Assembly: GCF_022531965.1 (NCBI RefSeq)
Contig: NZ_CP092831.1
Location: forward strand, 1,082,001 to 1,146,000
Source of the DNA: Paenibacillus peoriae
Lineage (GTDB): Bacteria; Bacillota; Bacilli; Paenibacillales; Paenibacillaceae
Length of the DNA stretch: 64,000 nucleotides
Reading direction: 5' to 3'
Shown: positions 15,763 through 26,300 of the stretch, piece by piece
Layout: each line of letters starts with the position of its first letter
Position numbering within the stretch: the stretch's first letter is position 1
Translations under genes and position numbers: made by a program
Notes under the pieces: model-generated
Databases searched by the model: none
Seen by the model: only the letters and a program-made list of their open reading frames with translations
What the model was told of the DNA's origin: nothing

Positions 15763-18492
15763 GTGAAAGTGAAATCAACATGGTTGTTCCGTATGGTGAT
15801 GATGACAGTGATCGCGGCTGTTGTGATCGGACCTATGAATATTGCAGGAGCAGCAGGAAGTCGGACAGATCGACCTTGGATGAACACTGCCCTGTCGGCT
15901 GAGAAACGGACAGCGTTGCTGTTACAGGAAATGACGCTGGAAGAAAAAATAGATTTGGTGACTGGCAAGGTCAACAATTACTATGGATTCTATAATAATT
16001 CGATGGAGCGGTTGGGCATTCCGGCGCTGACGATGGCAGATGGACCTGCAGGTGTACGTATCGCTAATCCGGATGTGCAGGACAAGCAATCGACTGCGTT
16101 GCCTGCTCCAATTGCGCTGGCTGCAACGTGGGATATCCAAGCTGCCAAACAGTATGGGGATTTGCTCGGAGACGAGGCTTTTAATACAACTCATAATGTG
16201 GTGCTTGGACCCGGGATGGATATTGCCCGAATTCCATGGGGATCGCGAAACTTTGAATCTATGGGCGAGGACCCGCTGCTGCAATCTCAAATGGCGACCG
16301 CTTATGTCAAAGGTATACAAAGTCATCCTGTTCTGGCGACTGCCAAACATTACCTTATGAATAATCAGGAGACAGAGCGTTTCACAACAAATGTCAAAGT
16401 CAGTGACCGTGCGCTGCATGAAATTTACATACGTCCGTTTCAGGAGGCTATTGCCAAGGCAGACTTGGGCGGAGCTATGTGCTCCTTTAACAAGGTCAAT
16501 GGCGAATCGGCATGTGAGAACAAGACCATCATGACAGATCTCTTGAAAAAGGAAATGCAATTCAAGGGCTTCGTGATGAGTGATTACGGCGCGAACCTGA
16601 GTACAGTCGAATCGGCAAATAGTGGCTTGGATCTGGAAACACCGGGGACTCCTTATGGAAAATGGGGAGATCAGCTGCTGGCTGCTGTCAAGAATGGTAA
16701 GGTAAGTGAAAAAACGATTGATGATAAGGCTGGGCGCATTCTGATGCAAATGTTCAGCAAAGGTTTATTTGATCACCCGGCTCAAAATAACCAAATTGAT
16801 GCCCATGACCATGGCAAGACAGCCCGTCAATTGGCTGAGGAAAGTATGGTACTGCTTCAAAATAAAAACAATGCATTGCCATTGTCTAAAGATAAACTCA
16901 AGTCTATTGCTGTGATTGGCCCCGATGCAGATAACGGCACTGTGGCAGGCGGAGGCAGTTCGCTGGTGAATCCGACGTATACAGTGAGTCCGTTAGAGGG
17001 CATCCGCAATCGTGTCGGCAAAGGAGTTACCGTCCAATATGCACCGGGCACAGACCCGATCTCTGCAGGAGACATTATGCCAGGGCCATCTGCTGTTCCG
17101 TCTTCACTGTTGACTACATCTGATGAGAAAGAGGATATCAGTGTTGGATATGCGACTTATGGAGATGGCGAACAGGGACTTCGAGGCGAATACTGGAAGA
17201 ATAACAAGATGGAAGGCAATCCGATTCTTGTACGCAATGATGACCAAGTCAATATGAACCTTGGATTTTATAATTATCAGGGCTTCAATGCGAAGTCTCC
17301 TAAAGTTCCAAATACACCAACGACACTGAACGGCTTGATATCTGCACGCTGGACAGGGGCAATTGCAGCTCCCAAGGATGGTGACTATGCATTGTCATTA
17401 ACCAGTTTGGGATCAAGCAAGCTGTATCTCGACGATAAGCTTTTCGTGGACAATCAAGGTGAAAAGCTGGGCACTACGAAGAAAAACATCTCCCTTAAAG
17501 CGGGTGAAAAGCACAAGATACGTATTGAATACCGCGCTGATTATCCGACCAATGGTCGGGATTCCGGTGGTATGGTTCGTCTGGGCTGGGAACCTCCGGC
17601 AGATACGTCAGATAAGCTGATTGACAACGCTGTGAAATTGGCGAAAAAATCGGATGTTGCGATTGTTGTTACGCGCACGTATGAGAGTGAGGGATATGTT
17701 GAGCGTTCCGATATGGAGCTCCCGAATAATCAGGATCGGCTGATCCGTGCGGTTGCGGCTGTAAATCCGAAAACCATTGTCGTACAAATGAGCGGCAGAG
17801 CCGTGCAAATGGATACATGGCAGGACAAAGTCCCTTCCATCGTACAAGCATGGTTTGCTGGACAAGAGCAAGGGAATGCTATAGCGCGCGTCTTATTTGG
17901 AGATGTAAATCCTTCGGGTAAGTTGCCGGTAACCTTCCCAGTTAACGAGCAGTCTACACCTGTATCCTCACCAGAGAAGTTTCCGGGTGTGAACGGTATA
18001 GGTGACTATTCAGATGGTATTTTTGTAGGCTATCGTGGGTATGAGAAATCGGGTATTCAACCGGCGTTCTCCTTTGGACACGGTTTATCCTATACAACAT
18101 TCGGATATAGCGATCTGAAAACCAAACAGCATGCGAGTGGAAAAAAATCCGATCGTATGAGTTCCGTCGAAGTTTCGTTCAAATTGAAGAACACTGGCAA
18201 AACAGCCGGAGCTGAGGTTGTACAAGTGTACAGCGGTAAGCTTCCGACAAACGTAGAGACTCCATCCCGTCAACTGGCAGGCTGGTCCAAGGTAGAATTA
18301 AAGCCGGGTCAAGAGAAGAAGGTTCGCATTGAGCTCGACCCGAAAGCTTTCTCTTATTGGGATGAAAAGTCCAAAGCATGGGTTATGCCGGCGGGTGAAG
18401 TGCCCATGTATGTGGGTAGCTCCTCACAGGATTTACGACTGACAGGAAGTGTTGCGATTCCGGCTACCTCTACAGCAAAGGCAAAAAAGTAA
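15763..18492 (+). CDS. Secreted glycoside hydrolase family 3 beta-glucosidase with inserted PA14 domain
   Basis: A 909-residue exported enzyme. Signal peptide (basic, then hydrophobic, ending GAAG near residue 29); GH3 N-terminal domain with MADGPAGVR near 92, LGPGMDIARIPWGSRNFES near 150 and GFVMSDYGA, where Asp274 is the expected nucleophile; then the GH3 C-terminal domain, into which a PA14 domain is inserted (about 470-610, EYWKNNKMEGNP... GMVRLGWEPP); then a fibronectin III-like domain (about 790-890). PA14 inserts usually shape substrate access. The start is GTG 15763 with AAGGAGG 9 bases upstream. It is followed by a terminator and by a GH30 gene, suggesting beta-glucan or plant glucoside use. 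Confidence 0.92.
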   Translation: MKVKSTWLFRMVMMTVIAAVVIGPMNIAGAAGSRTDRPWMNTALSAEKRTALLLQEMTLEEKIDLVTGKVNNYYGFYNNSMERLGIPALTMADGPAGVRIANPDVQDKQSTALPAPIALAATWDIQAAKQYGDLLGDEAFNTTHNVVLGPGMDIARIPWGSRNFESMGEDPLLQSQMATAYVKGIQSHPVLATAKHYLMNNQETERFTTNVKVSDRALHEIYIRPFQEAIAKADLGGAMCSFNKVNGESACENKTIMTDLLKKEMQFKGFVMSDYGANLSTVESANSGLDLETPGTPYGKWGDQLLAAVKNGKVSEKTIDDKAGRILMQMFSKGLFDHPAQNNQIDAHDHGKTARQLAEESMVLLQNKNNALPLSKDKLKSIAVIGPDADNGTVAGGGSSLVNPTYTVSPLEGIRNRVGKGVTVQYAPGTDPISAGDIMPGPSAVPSSLLTTSDEKEDISVGYATYGDGEQGLRGEYWKNNKMEGNPILVRNDDQVNMNLGFYNYQGFNAKSPKVPNTPTTLNGLISARWTGAIAAPKDGDYALSLTSLGSSKLYLDDKLFVDNQGEKLGTTKKNISLKAGEKHKIRIEYRADYPTNGRDSGGMVRLGWEPPADTSDKLIDNAVKLAKKSDVAIVVTRTYESEGYVERSDMELPNNQDRLIRAVAAVNPKTIVVQMSGRAVQMDTWQDKVPSIVQAWFAGQEQGNAIARVLFGDVNPSGKLPVTFPVNEQSTPVSSPEKFPGVNGIGDYSDGIFVGYRGYEKSGIQPAFSFGHGLSYTTFGYSDLKTKQHASGKKSDRMSSVEVSFKLKNTGKTAGAEVVQVYSGKLPTNVETPSRQLAGWSKVELKPGQEKKVRIELDPKAFSYWDEKSKAWVMPAGEVPMYVGSSSQDLRLTGSVAIPATSTAKAKK

Positions 18493-18527
18493 ATCCCGTT
18501 ACATTTGTTTTAAAATGGTTATATTCA

Positions 18528-18562
18528 AGAGAGCACGGGCACAAGCACCGGCTCTCTTTTTG
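18528..18562 (+). terminator. Intrinsic terminator after GH3 gene
   Basis: AGAGAGC and GCTCTCT pair, with an inner CGG/CCG, followed by TTTT. Confidence 0.75.
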
Positions 18563-18669
18563 CTATCGGTATGTAAACGTCTAACAGGTATGCAAAGGGA
18601 AACCCAAGTGAAAGCTGAAATAGTAGAGAGAGTGGGGACAGGCTAGTGATGGGGAGAGGAGGATATTAG

Positions 18670-20196
18670 ATGAAGAAACTCCAAAAGCAACGACGTACTG
18701 ACATCTGGCTGCTTATAGCTGTAGTAGCCATTTTGATCTGTGCGGTCCTGGCCAGTATGGCTATACGGAATGTTTCGGGGCCGAAAGCAGAAAATAACGT
18801 CAACATGTGGCTAACAACACCCGATCCGGCGAATCGTCTAACCCAACAAGCCCCGATCCGTTGGGATAAGAATGATAAGGATAGCAGTAAAGAAAAGGCT
18901 GCGAATGCGGATACACTGACGATTGAGATTAAGCCAGATATTCGTTACCAGACGATGGAAGGGTTTGGCGCAGCGGTGTCCGGTTCGTCCGCTTACCTGA
19001 TGAATCATGGCATGTCTGCCAATCAGCGCGATCAGCTGCTAAATGATTTGTTTACAGCCGGTGGCATTCAACTGAGTTATATTCGCCATACCATTGGAGC
19101 CTCAGATTATTCCGTAGATGAACAGGGACAGCCTGGCAGCTATACCTATGACGATGTGGAAACAGGCAAGGACTATGAGCTGAATCATTTCTCCATCGCT
19201 AAGGATCGGGATGTAATCGACGTGCTGAAGCAAATCTTGAGAAGAAACCAGGATTTAAAGATTATGGGGACCCCGTGGACAGCTCCACCCTGGATGAAAT
19301 ATGGGGAGCAGATTTATAACGGCTGGTATTTGGACTATACCGATCCGCGCGTCTACCAGGCTTATGCTGACTATTTTGTTCGTTACCTACAGGCTTATGC
19401 GAACGAAGGGATTCCGATTCAGGCGATTTCCATTCAAAATGAGCCAGAATTCACGACGTCCAAGTATCCCAGCATGAGTATGGGGGCAGCAGAACAGGCG
19501 AATTTTATTAAACAATATCTGGGCCCAACCCTAAATCGAAACCATTTATCTACTCAGATTATTGCCTTTGACCATAACTGGGATACAGGGAGTGAATATG
19601 CCAAGACCGTGTTAGGAGATGAACAAGCTCGAAACTATACGCATGGAACAGCCTTTCATTGCTACAAAGGAGAACCTACGGCGATGAAAGATGTGCATCA
19701 TGCTTTTCCTGATAAGCCTGTATATATGACAGAATGTAGTGGGGGAGCGTGGAGTCCGGGCTTTGGAGATGATTTGAGCTGGGGTATGTCCAAGCTGATC
19801 ATTGGTGCACCCCGAAATTGGTCGCAAAATGTCCTCTTTTGGAATATCGCACTTGACCCGTCCGGGGGTCCGACCAATGGGGGGTGCACCAACTGTAGAG
19901 GTGTAGTGACCATCGACCCGTTAAGCGGTGCAGTTACAAAAAATGTGGAGTACTATGCGATTGGGCACGCCAGCAAATTTGTCCGTCCAGGTGCAGTACG
20001 TATTGATTCTACACATTATAGTGGAAGTATCGAAACGGTCGCCTACTGCAATCCGGACGGTACGCTTGTCCTGATTGCCGCCAATACAGGAGAGAGCACA
20101 AAGACATTTAAGGTTCGGCAGGGAAATAAGGTTTTCAAATCTACCCTTCCATCCAAGTCCGCGGCTACCTTTCAATGGAATCCTACGGCTTTCTGA
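18670..20196 (+). CDS. Glycoside hydrolase family 30 (beta-1,6-glucanase/glucosylceramidase-like)
   Basis: A 508-residue protein with an N-terminal hydrophobic segment (residues ~13-34) acting as signal peptide or anchor. The GH30 barrel shows EGFGAAVSGSSAYLM near residue 97, TPWTAPPWMKYG near 200, IQNEPEF with acid/base Glu258, and MTECSGG with nucleophile Glu355; the C-terminal part forms the family's side beta-domain. GH30 enzymes cleave beta-1,6-glucan, glucosylceramide or xylan; the TECSGG context fits the glucanase/glucosylceramidase subgroups. Start ATG 18670 has AGAGGAGGA upstream. Terminators on both sides make it a separate unit, though it likely works with the GH3 glucosidase. Confidence 0.9.
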   Translation: MKKLQKQRRTDIWLLIAVVAILICAVLASMAIRNVSGPKAENNVNMWLTTPDPANRLTQQAPIRWDKNDKDSSKEKAANADTLTIEIKPDIRYQTMEGFGAAVSGSSAYLMNHGMSANQRDQLLNDLFTAGGIQLSYIRHTIGASDYSVDEQGQPGSYTYDDVETGKDYELNHFSIAKDRDVIDVLKQILRRNQDLKIMGTPWTAPPWMKYGEQIYNGWYLDYTDPRVYQAYADYFVRYLQAYANEGIPIQAISIQNEPEFTTSKYPSMSMGAAEQANFIKQYLGPTLNRNHLSTQIIAFDHNWDTGSEYAKTVLGDEQARNYTHGTAFHCYKGEPTAMKDVHHAFPDKPVYMTECSGGAWSPGFGDDLSWGMSKLIIGAPRNWSQNVLFWNIALDPSGGPTNGGCTNCRGVVTIDPLSGAVTKNVEYYAIGHASKFVRPGAVRIDSTHYSGSIETVAYCNPDGTLVLIAANTGESTKTFKVRQGNKVFKSTLPSKSAATFQWNPTAF

Positions 20197-20230
20197 CACG
20201 GTCTGTACATCAACGTTTTATAGAAGTTTT

Positions 20231-20266
20231 AGAGCGCTTAGCCCATCTGGCTGAGCGCTCTTTTTT
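20231..20266 (+). terminator. Intrinsic terminator after GH30 gene
   Basis: AGAGCGCT-TAGCC and GGCTG-AGCGCTCT form a near-perfect stem around CATCT, followed by six Ts. Confidence 0.9.
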
Positions 20267-20391
20267 CATTTGCTACAAAATCCAGACTGCGAAAAAAATA
20301 AAATTTTAATATTGTTCAGAATTGGTTCAGAGGCGGATGATAAGATCTTTTCACTAATAACAAGAATGAACCGTTTACGGGGGAGAGTCTG

Positions 20392-23334
20392 ATGAATCAA
20401 GAAACAAATAAAGAATGGCAAAAAGTGCTGATGGTGACGTTGCTGGCAGGTATGGCATGGGGGCCCCAGCTTGTTCATGCGGAAACGAAAGGGGAGACGT
20501 CTGCGATTGTGACTAAAACCAGTACAGTCTCTTTTACAGATCAATCCACTATGTCATCCCAGGCATTACAGGCGGTGCAGGAGGCTGTGAAGCAAGGACT
20601 AATCACGGGTTATCCAGATGGTTCCTTCCGTCCAGATCAACCGTTAACGCGCAAGGAAATGGCAGCTTTGCTGGCTAATGCACTTAAGCTTGACGCTACG
20701 GAGCAAGCAGTAACTTTTAAGGATACGCAGGGGAGTTGGGCCGCTTCTTATATAGAAGCTGTGCGTACGGCAGGTCTAATGACCGGAGATGAATCAGGTG
20801 CTTTCCGCCCGAATGCTGCGGTGAGCCGTGAGGAATTGGCAGCAATTCTGGTGAGAGCGATTGGAGGAACCCATGTTCAAGGCGGAGATGTTCAAGACAT
20901 TTCTGATGGGGATCAGGTGAGTTCATGGGCCAAAAACAACGTAGAAGCAGCTCTCAAACTGGGGTTAATGGATACGCCGGATAATCGGTTTGACTCTAAA
21001 GTACAGGTAAAACGTCAAGATATCGCAGCCTTTCTGGTGAATGTGTTCCAATCGGGTGAACGGACGGGAATCCTTTCTCGTATCGACGGGGATATCGCTT
21101 ATATGGATGGAAAGCCCTATTTGATCGGCCAGCAATTGAAGCAACTGTTCGGAGCGGACAATGTGCCGGCGCTTCAAGGGGCTACCCTGACCTATCAGGC
21201 ATCGAACCGAAACGTAGCTGATCTGTCGGCGCTTCAAATTGTGCAAAGTGGTACGGCCCAACATCCGGTGACTTTATATAGCAAAGGGTCAGAATTTAAA
21301 GGCAAGTTAGCTATTGCAGCGGATTTTGTGCGAATTCAAGGAGCTACGTTACCTCAGGTAACCTTGATGCAGGGCGCCAAAAATGTAGAGATTCATGCAG
21401 ACGTAAACGAAATGATCGTAGATACGCATGAGCCTATTCAGATCCAGGGAAGTGGTGTATGGCAGCAGCTTAAACTGAATTTTGCCGATACGCAGGTACG
21501 TCTCGCCAATGGGATACAGACTGTACAGACCCGTCTTGCGGAGCGGGGAACAGAGACTCAAATTATACGTGATACCACGTTGGATGCATCTTCGGATACA
21601 TCCCCAACAAGCACTAAAAAAAGTTCATCCGGTGGTGGCGGTGGCAGTTCTACAACGAATCCAACGCCAACGCCAACACCAATACCAACACCTAATCATG
21701 TACCTGTCTCAGCTATAGTTCCTTCCGATCAATATGCCATTATGGGTTCCGGAGATACGCTAGTGGATTTGAAAAATGTGTTTTACGATGCCGATCAGGA
21801 TGAGTTGTCGTATCATGCGGTCACTTCGGATGTATATGTAGCAGAAGCAGAAGTGGCAAATAAACAGCTTACTTTAAAACCTAAATCAGTAGGAAGCACA
21901 CAGGTATTTGTTACGGCAGAGGATGGAAAAGGCGGCAAAGCGAGCGTGTTTTTCAACTATACAGTGACCAGCTCTACTTATGAGGAGGACATTAATCACA
22001 GTCCTGTCGCGAGCAACAGCCTAAATGACATTCCTTTGCTCTTAAATGAAGGTGGCAAGCAGATTAGTCTGTCTGACTTGTTTAATGACGAGGATGGCGA
22101 TGCACTGACCTACACGGTGGAATCGGCTTCGCCAGAAGTGGCCACAGGAGAAGTTACAGGCGATCAGCTTATACTTACGCCGCTTCAAGCTGGCACTAGT
22201 CTAATGACGATAACAGCCCATGACGGCAAGGGAGGCACAGCCTCGCTTCAGTTAGCTGCTATGGTGAATGCGCCTTTGCCTGATCCGCAGCCTGAGAATC
22301 ACATACCTGTGGCTTTGCCTCATTTACCTATCGTAGTTACTAATGTGTTACAGAACAAGCTGATGCTGCACCCGGGTTCGTTATTTATGGATCAGGATGG
22401 CGACACCTTGACGTATACAATAACTTCCTCCAACCCTTTAGTAGGCAGTGTGGTGGAGAATGGTGAAGATCCATTTGTATCACTGCATAATGCCGGTATT
22501 ACGATGATTGAGATTTCGGCGAATGATGGCCGTGGGGGCGTTTCTTTCACTTCATTTATGCTCCAAGTTGAAGCTCCTCAACCCGTAAATCATCGTCCGG
22601 TAGTGACCCGTGTGCCTGAACCTCAATATTTGGACCCGGGAGATGGTCAGCAAATATTGCAGCTGAATGATATGTTCTCTGATGAGGATGGCGACACGTT
22701 GACCTATACTGTGGTGTCTTCTGATCCATTGGTGGCAGGGGGGCAGGTAGAAGGGAATACACTTTTCATACAACCGTTGCGTAATGGTGTGACGTTCCTT
22801 ACGATGACAGCAAATGATAATCGTGGTGAAACGACATCTTTTACGATTCCAGTGATTGTTGAGAAAAGAGATTTGTTCATTTCCGAAGTCGTGTGGCAAG
22901 GCGAACCGGATTATCTGGACCAGGCGATTGAATTGTACAATCCGACCAACAGACCGTTGGAGAAAAATAAAATCTGGATTGAGCGATCCGACCAACCAGA
23001 CCCGATTATCATAAATGCCAATGACGGAGATGTCATTATGCCTGGGCAAACCTTTGTAATTGCGAATGATTTGAGTTCGTTCGGATCGGAAGATTGGTAT
23101 TATACCTTCCTGCAGTTACAACATAACAATTCGGAACCCGTTACGCTTAAGCTGTACTACAACAACGTGCTCATTGATATGACAGTTATTGGTCAAGGGC
23201 AGGCCTTGGGACGGAACAGTGGTACGGTCATTGGTAATACAGATCCATATCAAGCTGGCGAATGGAATGTTGAGGGGACGAACTCCCCTGTTAATTTAGG
23301 TGACTTTATCGGTAGGGAGAGAATGACACCATGA
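20392..23334 (+). CDS. SLH-domain surface protein with Ig/cadherin-like repeats
   Basis: A 980-residue exported protein. Signal peptide (cleavage after VHA, residue ~30); three SLH domains (about 47-220; GYPDGSFRPDQPLTRKEMAA, SGAFRPNAAVSREELAA, a degenerate third) that anchor to pyruvylated wall polymer; a beta-rich region (about 225-400); a Ser/Gly and Thr/Pro linker near 410-440; four repeats of about 95-100 residues, each with a D-x-D-x-D-like DEDGDALTYT loop and a DGKGG turn, likely calcium-binding cadherin/Ig-like folds; and a C-terminal lamin-tail-like domain (LFISEVVWQG, about 835-980). Its stop overlaps the next start (ATGA). Likely an adhesin or wall structural protein; no catalytic motif is seen. 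Start ATG 20392 follows GGGGGAGAG. Confidence 0.85.
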   Translation: MNQETNKEWQKVLMVTLLAGMAWGPQLVHAETKGETSAIVTKTSTVSFTDQSTMSSQALQAVQEAVKQGLITGYPDGSFRPDQPLTRKEMAALLANALKLDATEQAVTFKDTQGSWAASYIEAVRTAGLMTGDESGAFRPNAAVSREELAAILVRAIGGTHVQGGDVQDISDGDQVSSWAKNNVEAALKLGLMDTPDNRFDSKVQVKRQDIAAFLVNVFQSGERTGILSRIDGDIAYMDGKPYLIGQQLKQLFGADNVPALQGATLTYQASNRNVADLSALQIVQSGTAQHPVTLYSKGSEFKGKLAIAADFVRIQGATLPQVTLMQGAKNVEIHADVNEMIVDTHEPIQIQGSGVWQQLKLNFADTQVRLANGIQTVQTRLAERGTETQIIRDTTLDASSDTSPTSTKKSSSGGGGGSSTTNPTPTPTPIPTPNHVPVSAIVPSDQYAIMGSGDTLVDLKNVFYDADQDELSYHAVTSDVYVAEAEVANKQLTLKPKSVGSTQVFVTAEDGKGGKASVFFNYTVTSSTYEEDINHSPVASNSLNDIPLLLNEGGKQISLSDLFNDEDGDALTYTVESASPEVATGEVTGDQLILTPLQAGTSLMTITAHDGKGGTASLQLAAMVNAPLPDPQPENHIPVALPHLPIVVTNVLQNKLMLHPGSLFMDQDGDTLTYTITSSNPLVGSVVENGEDPFVSLHNAGITMIEISANDGRGGVSFTSFMLQVEAPQPVNHRPVVTRVPEPQYLDPGDGQQILQLNDMFSDEDGDTLTYTVVSSDPLVAGGQVEGNTLFIQPLRNGVTFLTMTANDNRGETTSFTIPVIVEKRDLFISEVVWQGEPDYLDQAIELYNPTNRPLEKNKIWIERSDQPDPIIINANDGDVIMPGQTFVIANDLSSFGSEDWYYTFLQLQHNNSEPVTLKLYYNNVLIDMTVIGQGQALGRNSGTVIGNTDPYQAGEWNVEGTNSPVNLGDFIGRERMTP

Positions 23335-26300
23335 AAAATAAGAAGTTAACCGCTCAGCTGGCAGCTGCATTGCTGCTGCTGAGCCCCTCGCTTCCTGCCG
23401 GAGCAGAGCAAGCTACCGTGATAGATGCGGCTTCCGTAGCCAATGGGCCGACAGGGAACAATACTGCCACCTGGACGGACGTACAGCAGCTTACAACACA
23501 GCAATTGGAACAACTGCAAAAAGCCCGTGAACTCGGGATTATCCAAGGCGACCCCGCCGGAACGCTCCGACCTGGGCAGAAGCTCACACGTCAGGAGCTA
23601 GCCGCACTGCTGGTCAAAGCATTGCAGCTTCCGACGGGCAACCTGGACGGCGCTGCCTCCTTCACGGACGTGCCCGCCGATAGTTGGGGGCGCCCGGCTA
23701 TAGAGGCAGCCCGTAAGGCCGGGCTGATGCAGGGCGACGCCAACGGACGCTTCCGTCCGAATGACCTGATCAGCGCCCAGGAACTGGTCGCGCTGTTGGT
23801 CAGGTCCGCTGGGACGGGGACGTCTGCGGGCACGCCCGCTAGCACAACCGACTCGCCGTCGGCACAGACGCTGCCGACGGCGTGGAAGGACGCCAGCCCG
23901 TGGGCGGCCCCGATGATTCGGGCGGCGCTGAATAACGGGCTGATGAGTGAATTTGGCGGAAATCTACACGCCAAAGACTCGGTAAGCCGCGTAGATGCGG
24001 CCAGCCTACTCGTATCTGCTTTGTTTCCACAGGAGCGTGCTTCGCAGCTCGAGGAAATGGACGGCAAGCAGATACGGATCAATGGCATCGCGTATGACGT
24101 GGCAGAGCCGCTGCGCGGCATTTTTCACGCGGATAATCAGACCGCGCTGCGCAACGCGGGCATTCGTTTCCATGCCACAGGCCGGACGGTGGACAAGGTG
24201 ACTTGGTTGGAGCTTCGCAGCAGCGGGACTTCGGCTCGTGACGGCGAAGCGGAGTTCAGTGGCAACATTGTGCTGAACGGACACGGCTCCACGCTAAACG
24301 GAGATTTGGTGATCGCTGGTGATTTTACATCCGTACTGCACTTGAATGTGGAACAGCAGTTAACGGTGGATGCCCGGGTACAGCAGGATTTTTATGCACA
24401 GGATGTACAGGTGCAGGGACAGACCCATATTAATGGCGGAGATAACAATACAGTTGTATTTGATAGCTCAACGTTGACGCAAATGGATGTCACAAAGCCA
24501 GAAGTTCACGTTGTACTTAGTGGTACCGCAAGCGCGACGATCATGAACGTCCAATCCAGCGCAAGCATTGAGGTTAGCGCGAATGCTTCCTTGCCGCAGC
24601 TGAATGTTAATGAAGGGGCGAACAAAGTCAATCTTCAGGGAACGGTTCAGACCGTTCAGGTAAATGGCAGCCAGTCCGTCGAGATGACAGGTAATAGTAC
24701 AATCCAACAGCTGACTGTCACAGGGACGGGTGCCTTGGAATTGAAAACGACAGGCAGTATTGAAAATATTCAAGTCAGCAACCCGGCAGCTAAGGTAAAT
24801 GTGAGTGGAAATGTACAGGTTTCTGCGGTCACACTGGGTACCGGAGTAGCTTCCAACGCTGTTACGGGTCTAGCTGCGGCAAGTGTAACAGGTACGTCCT
24901 CATCTTCTGGAAGCTCATCTGGTTCATCCAGCAGCGCTAACCGTTCACCGGAAGTCGTGAATGCTTCAGTAGAGCGTGTAGTCACAGAAGGCGCTGGTGA
25001 ACAGTTGTACGATTTACGCCAATTCTTTACCGATCCTGATGGGGATACCTTAACCTTTTCGGCAGCTTCTCTTCAATCCGGCATCGTACGGGCGTCCGTA
25101 TCGGGCAATACATTAAAGCTTACGCCAGTCAGTGTCGGAAAAGCATCCATCAGTGTATCGGCTAATGATGGACGGGGAAAAAGGGTGTCGTCTACCTTCA
25201 AAATCACCGTGAATGGCCAGCCAGTATCTGCAGGTATACCAGATCAGGCGCTTACTGTGGGACAATCGGACTCGGTACTGCATTTGAATGATTATGTTCA
25301 GGACCCGGAAAATGCAAGCTTAACGTATCAGGTTACAGTTGATGATCCTGCTGTAGCGTCGGTGGTGCTTGCGGAGGATGAATTGCGTCTGAGTCCGCTT
25401 CGAGCGGGCAGTACGAGCGTTCATGTCACTGCCAATGACGGACAGCAAGGAGAGGATGGCAGCACAGGCCAAAAGCAGATTGATTTCAAGCTAACGGTTC
25501 AGGGCGCTCCTAACCATGCTCCACATGGACAAGCCCCTCAGCCGTTAACCGTCACATTGGGCCAGCCGGATATGACACTGGATCTTTCAACAATATTTAC
25601 GGATGCAGATGGCGACCCACTGGTGTTCACAGCGATCAGTTCGGATGCTTCCATCGTGCAGACTACCATAATGAGAGCTCAGCTTTCTTTGCAGTCGCTG
25701 CAAGCGGGGAGTGTAAGTATTACCTTGACGGCAGATGACAGCAAGGGTGGAACAGATACAGTTACCTTGATTGTAACGGTTTTGCCCATACCTAACAGTA
25801 GCCCGGTAGTAACCCGTGCACCAGACGCTGTACATCTGATTTTAGGCAAGGCTGACGGAACTGTGGATCTGTCCACCATCTTTGCTGACCCGGACCATGA
25901 CCCGATTCGTTATGAGATCAGTGCGTCTGATCCAGCCGTGGCAGATGCTACAGTTCAAAATGATCAGCTTGTTATTCATGGGTTGACTAGCGGCAATACC
26001 GTGATTACCATCACGGCTAAAGACGATAGAGGCGGAGAGATTAGCGCAGACCTACAGGTTCATCTATTGGAAAATGCGGTTATTACAGCGATCCCTGAGC
26101 AGTTGCTTCAATTGGGAGATGCTGCATCAGAACTGGATCTCTCACCGTTCTTATTGAACTGGGATCTAGCATCCCTGTCAGTGACAGCAGACACGTATGA
26201 TCCAGGAATTGCTACGGCCCATATGAATGGTCAGAAACTACAGTTAAACCCAGTAAGTGTAGGGACCACGAGTGTAACACTCAGTGTGTATGATCAGTAC

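Noticed and set aside
21650..21700. CRISPR-like short repeats
   Set aside because: The ACCAACGCCAAC-type repeats encode the Thr/Pro linker of the SLH protein; there are no spacers.
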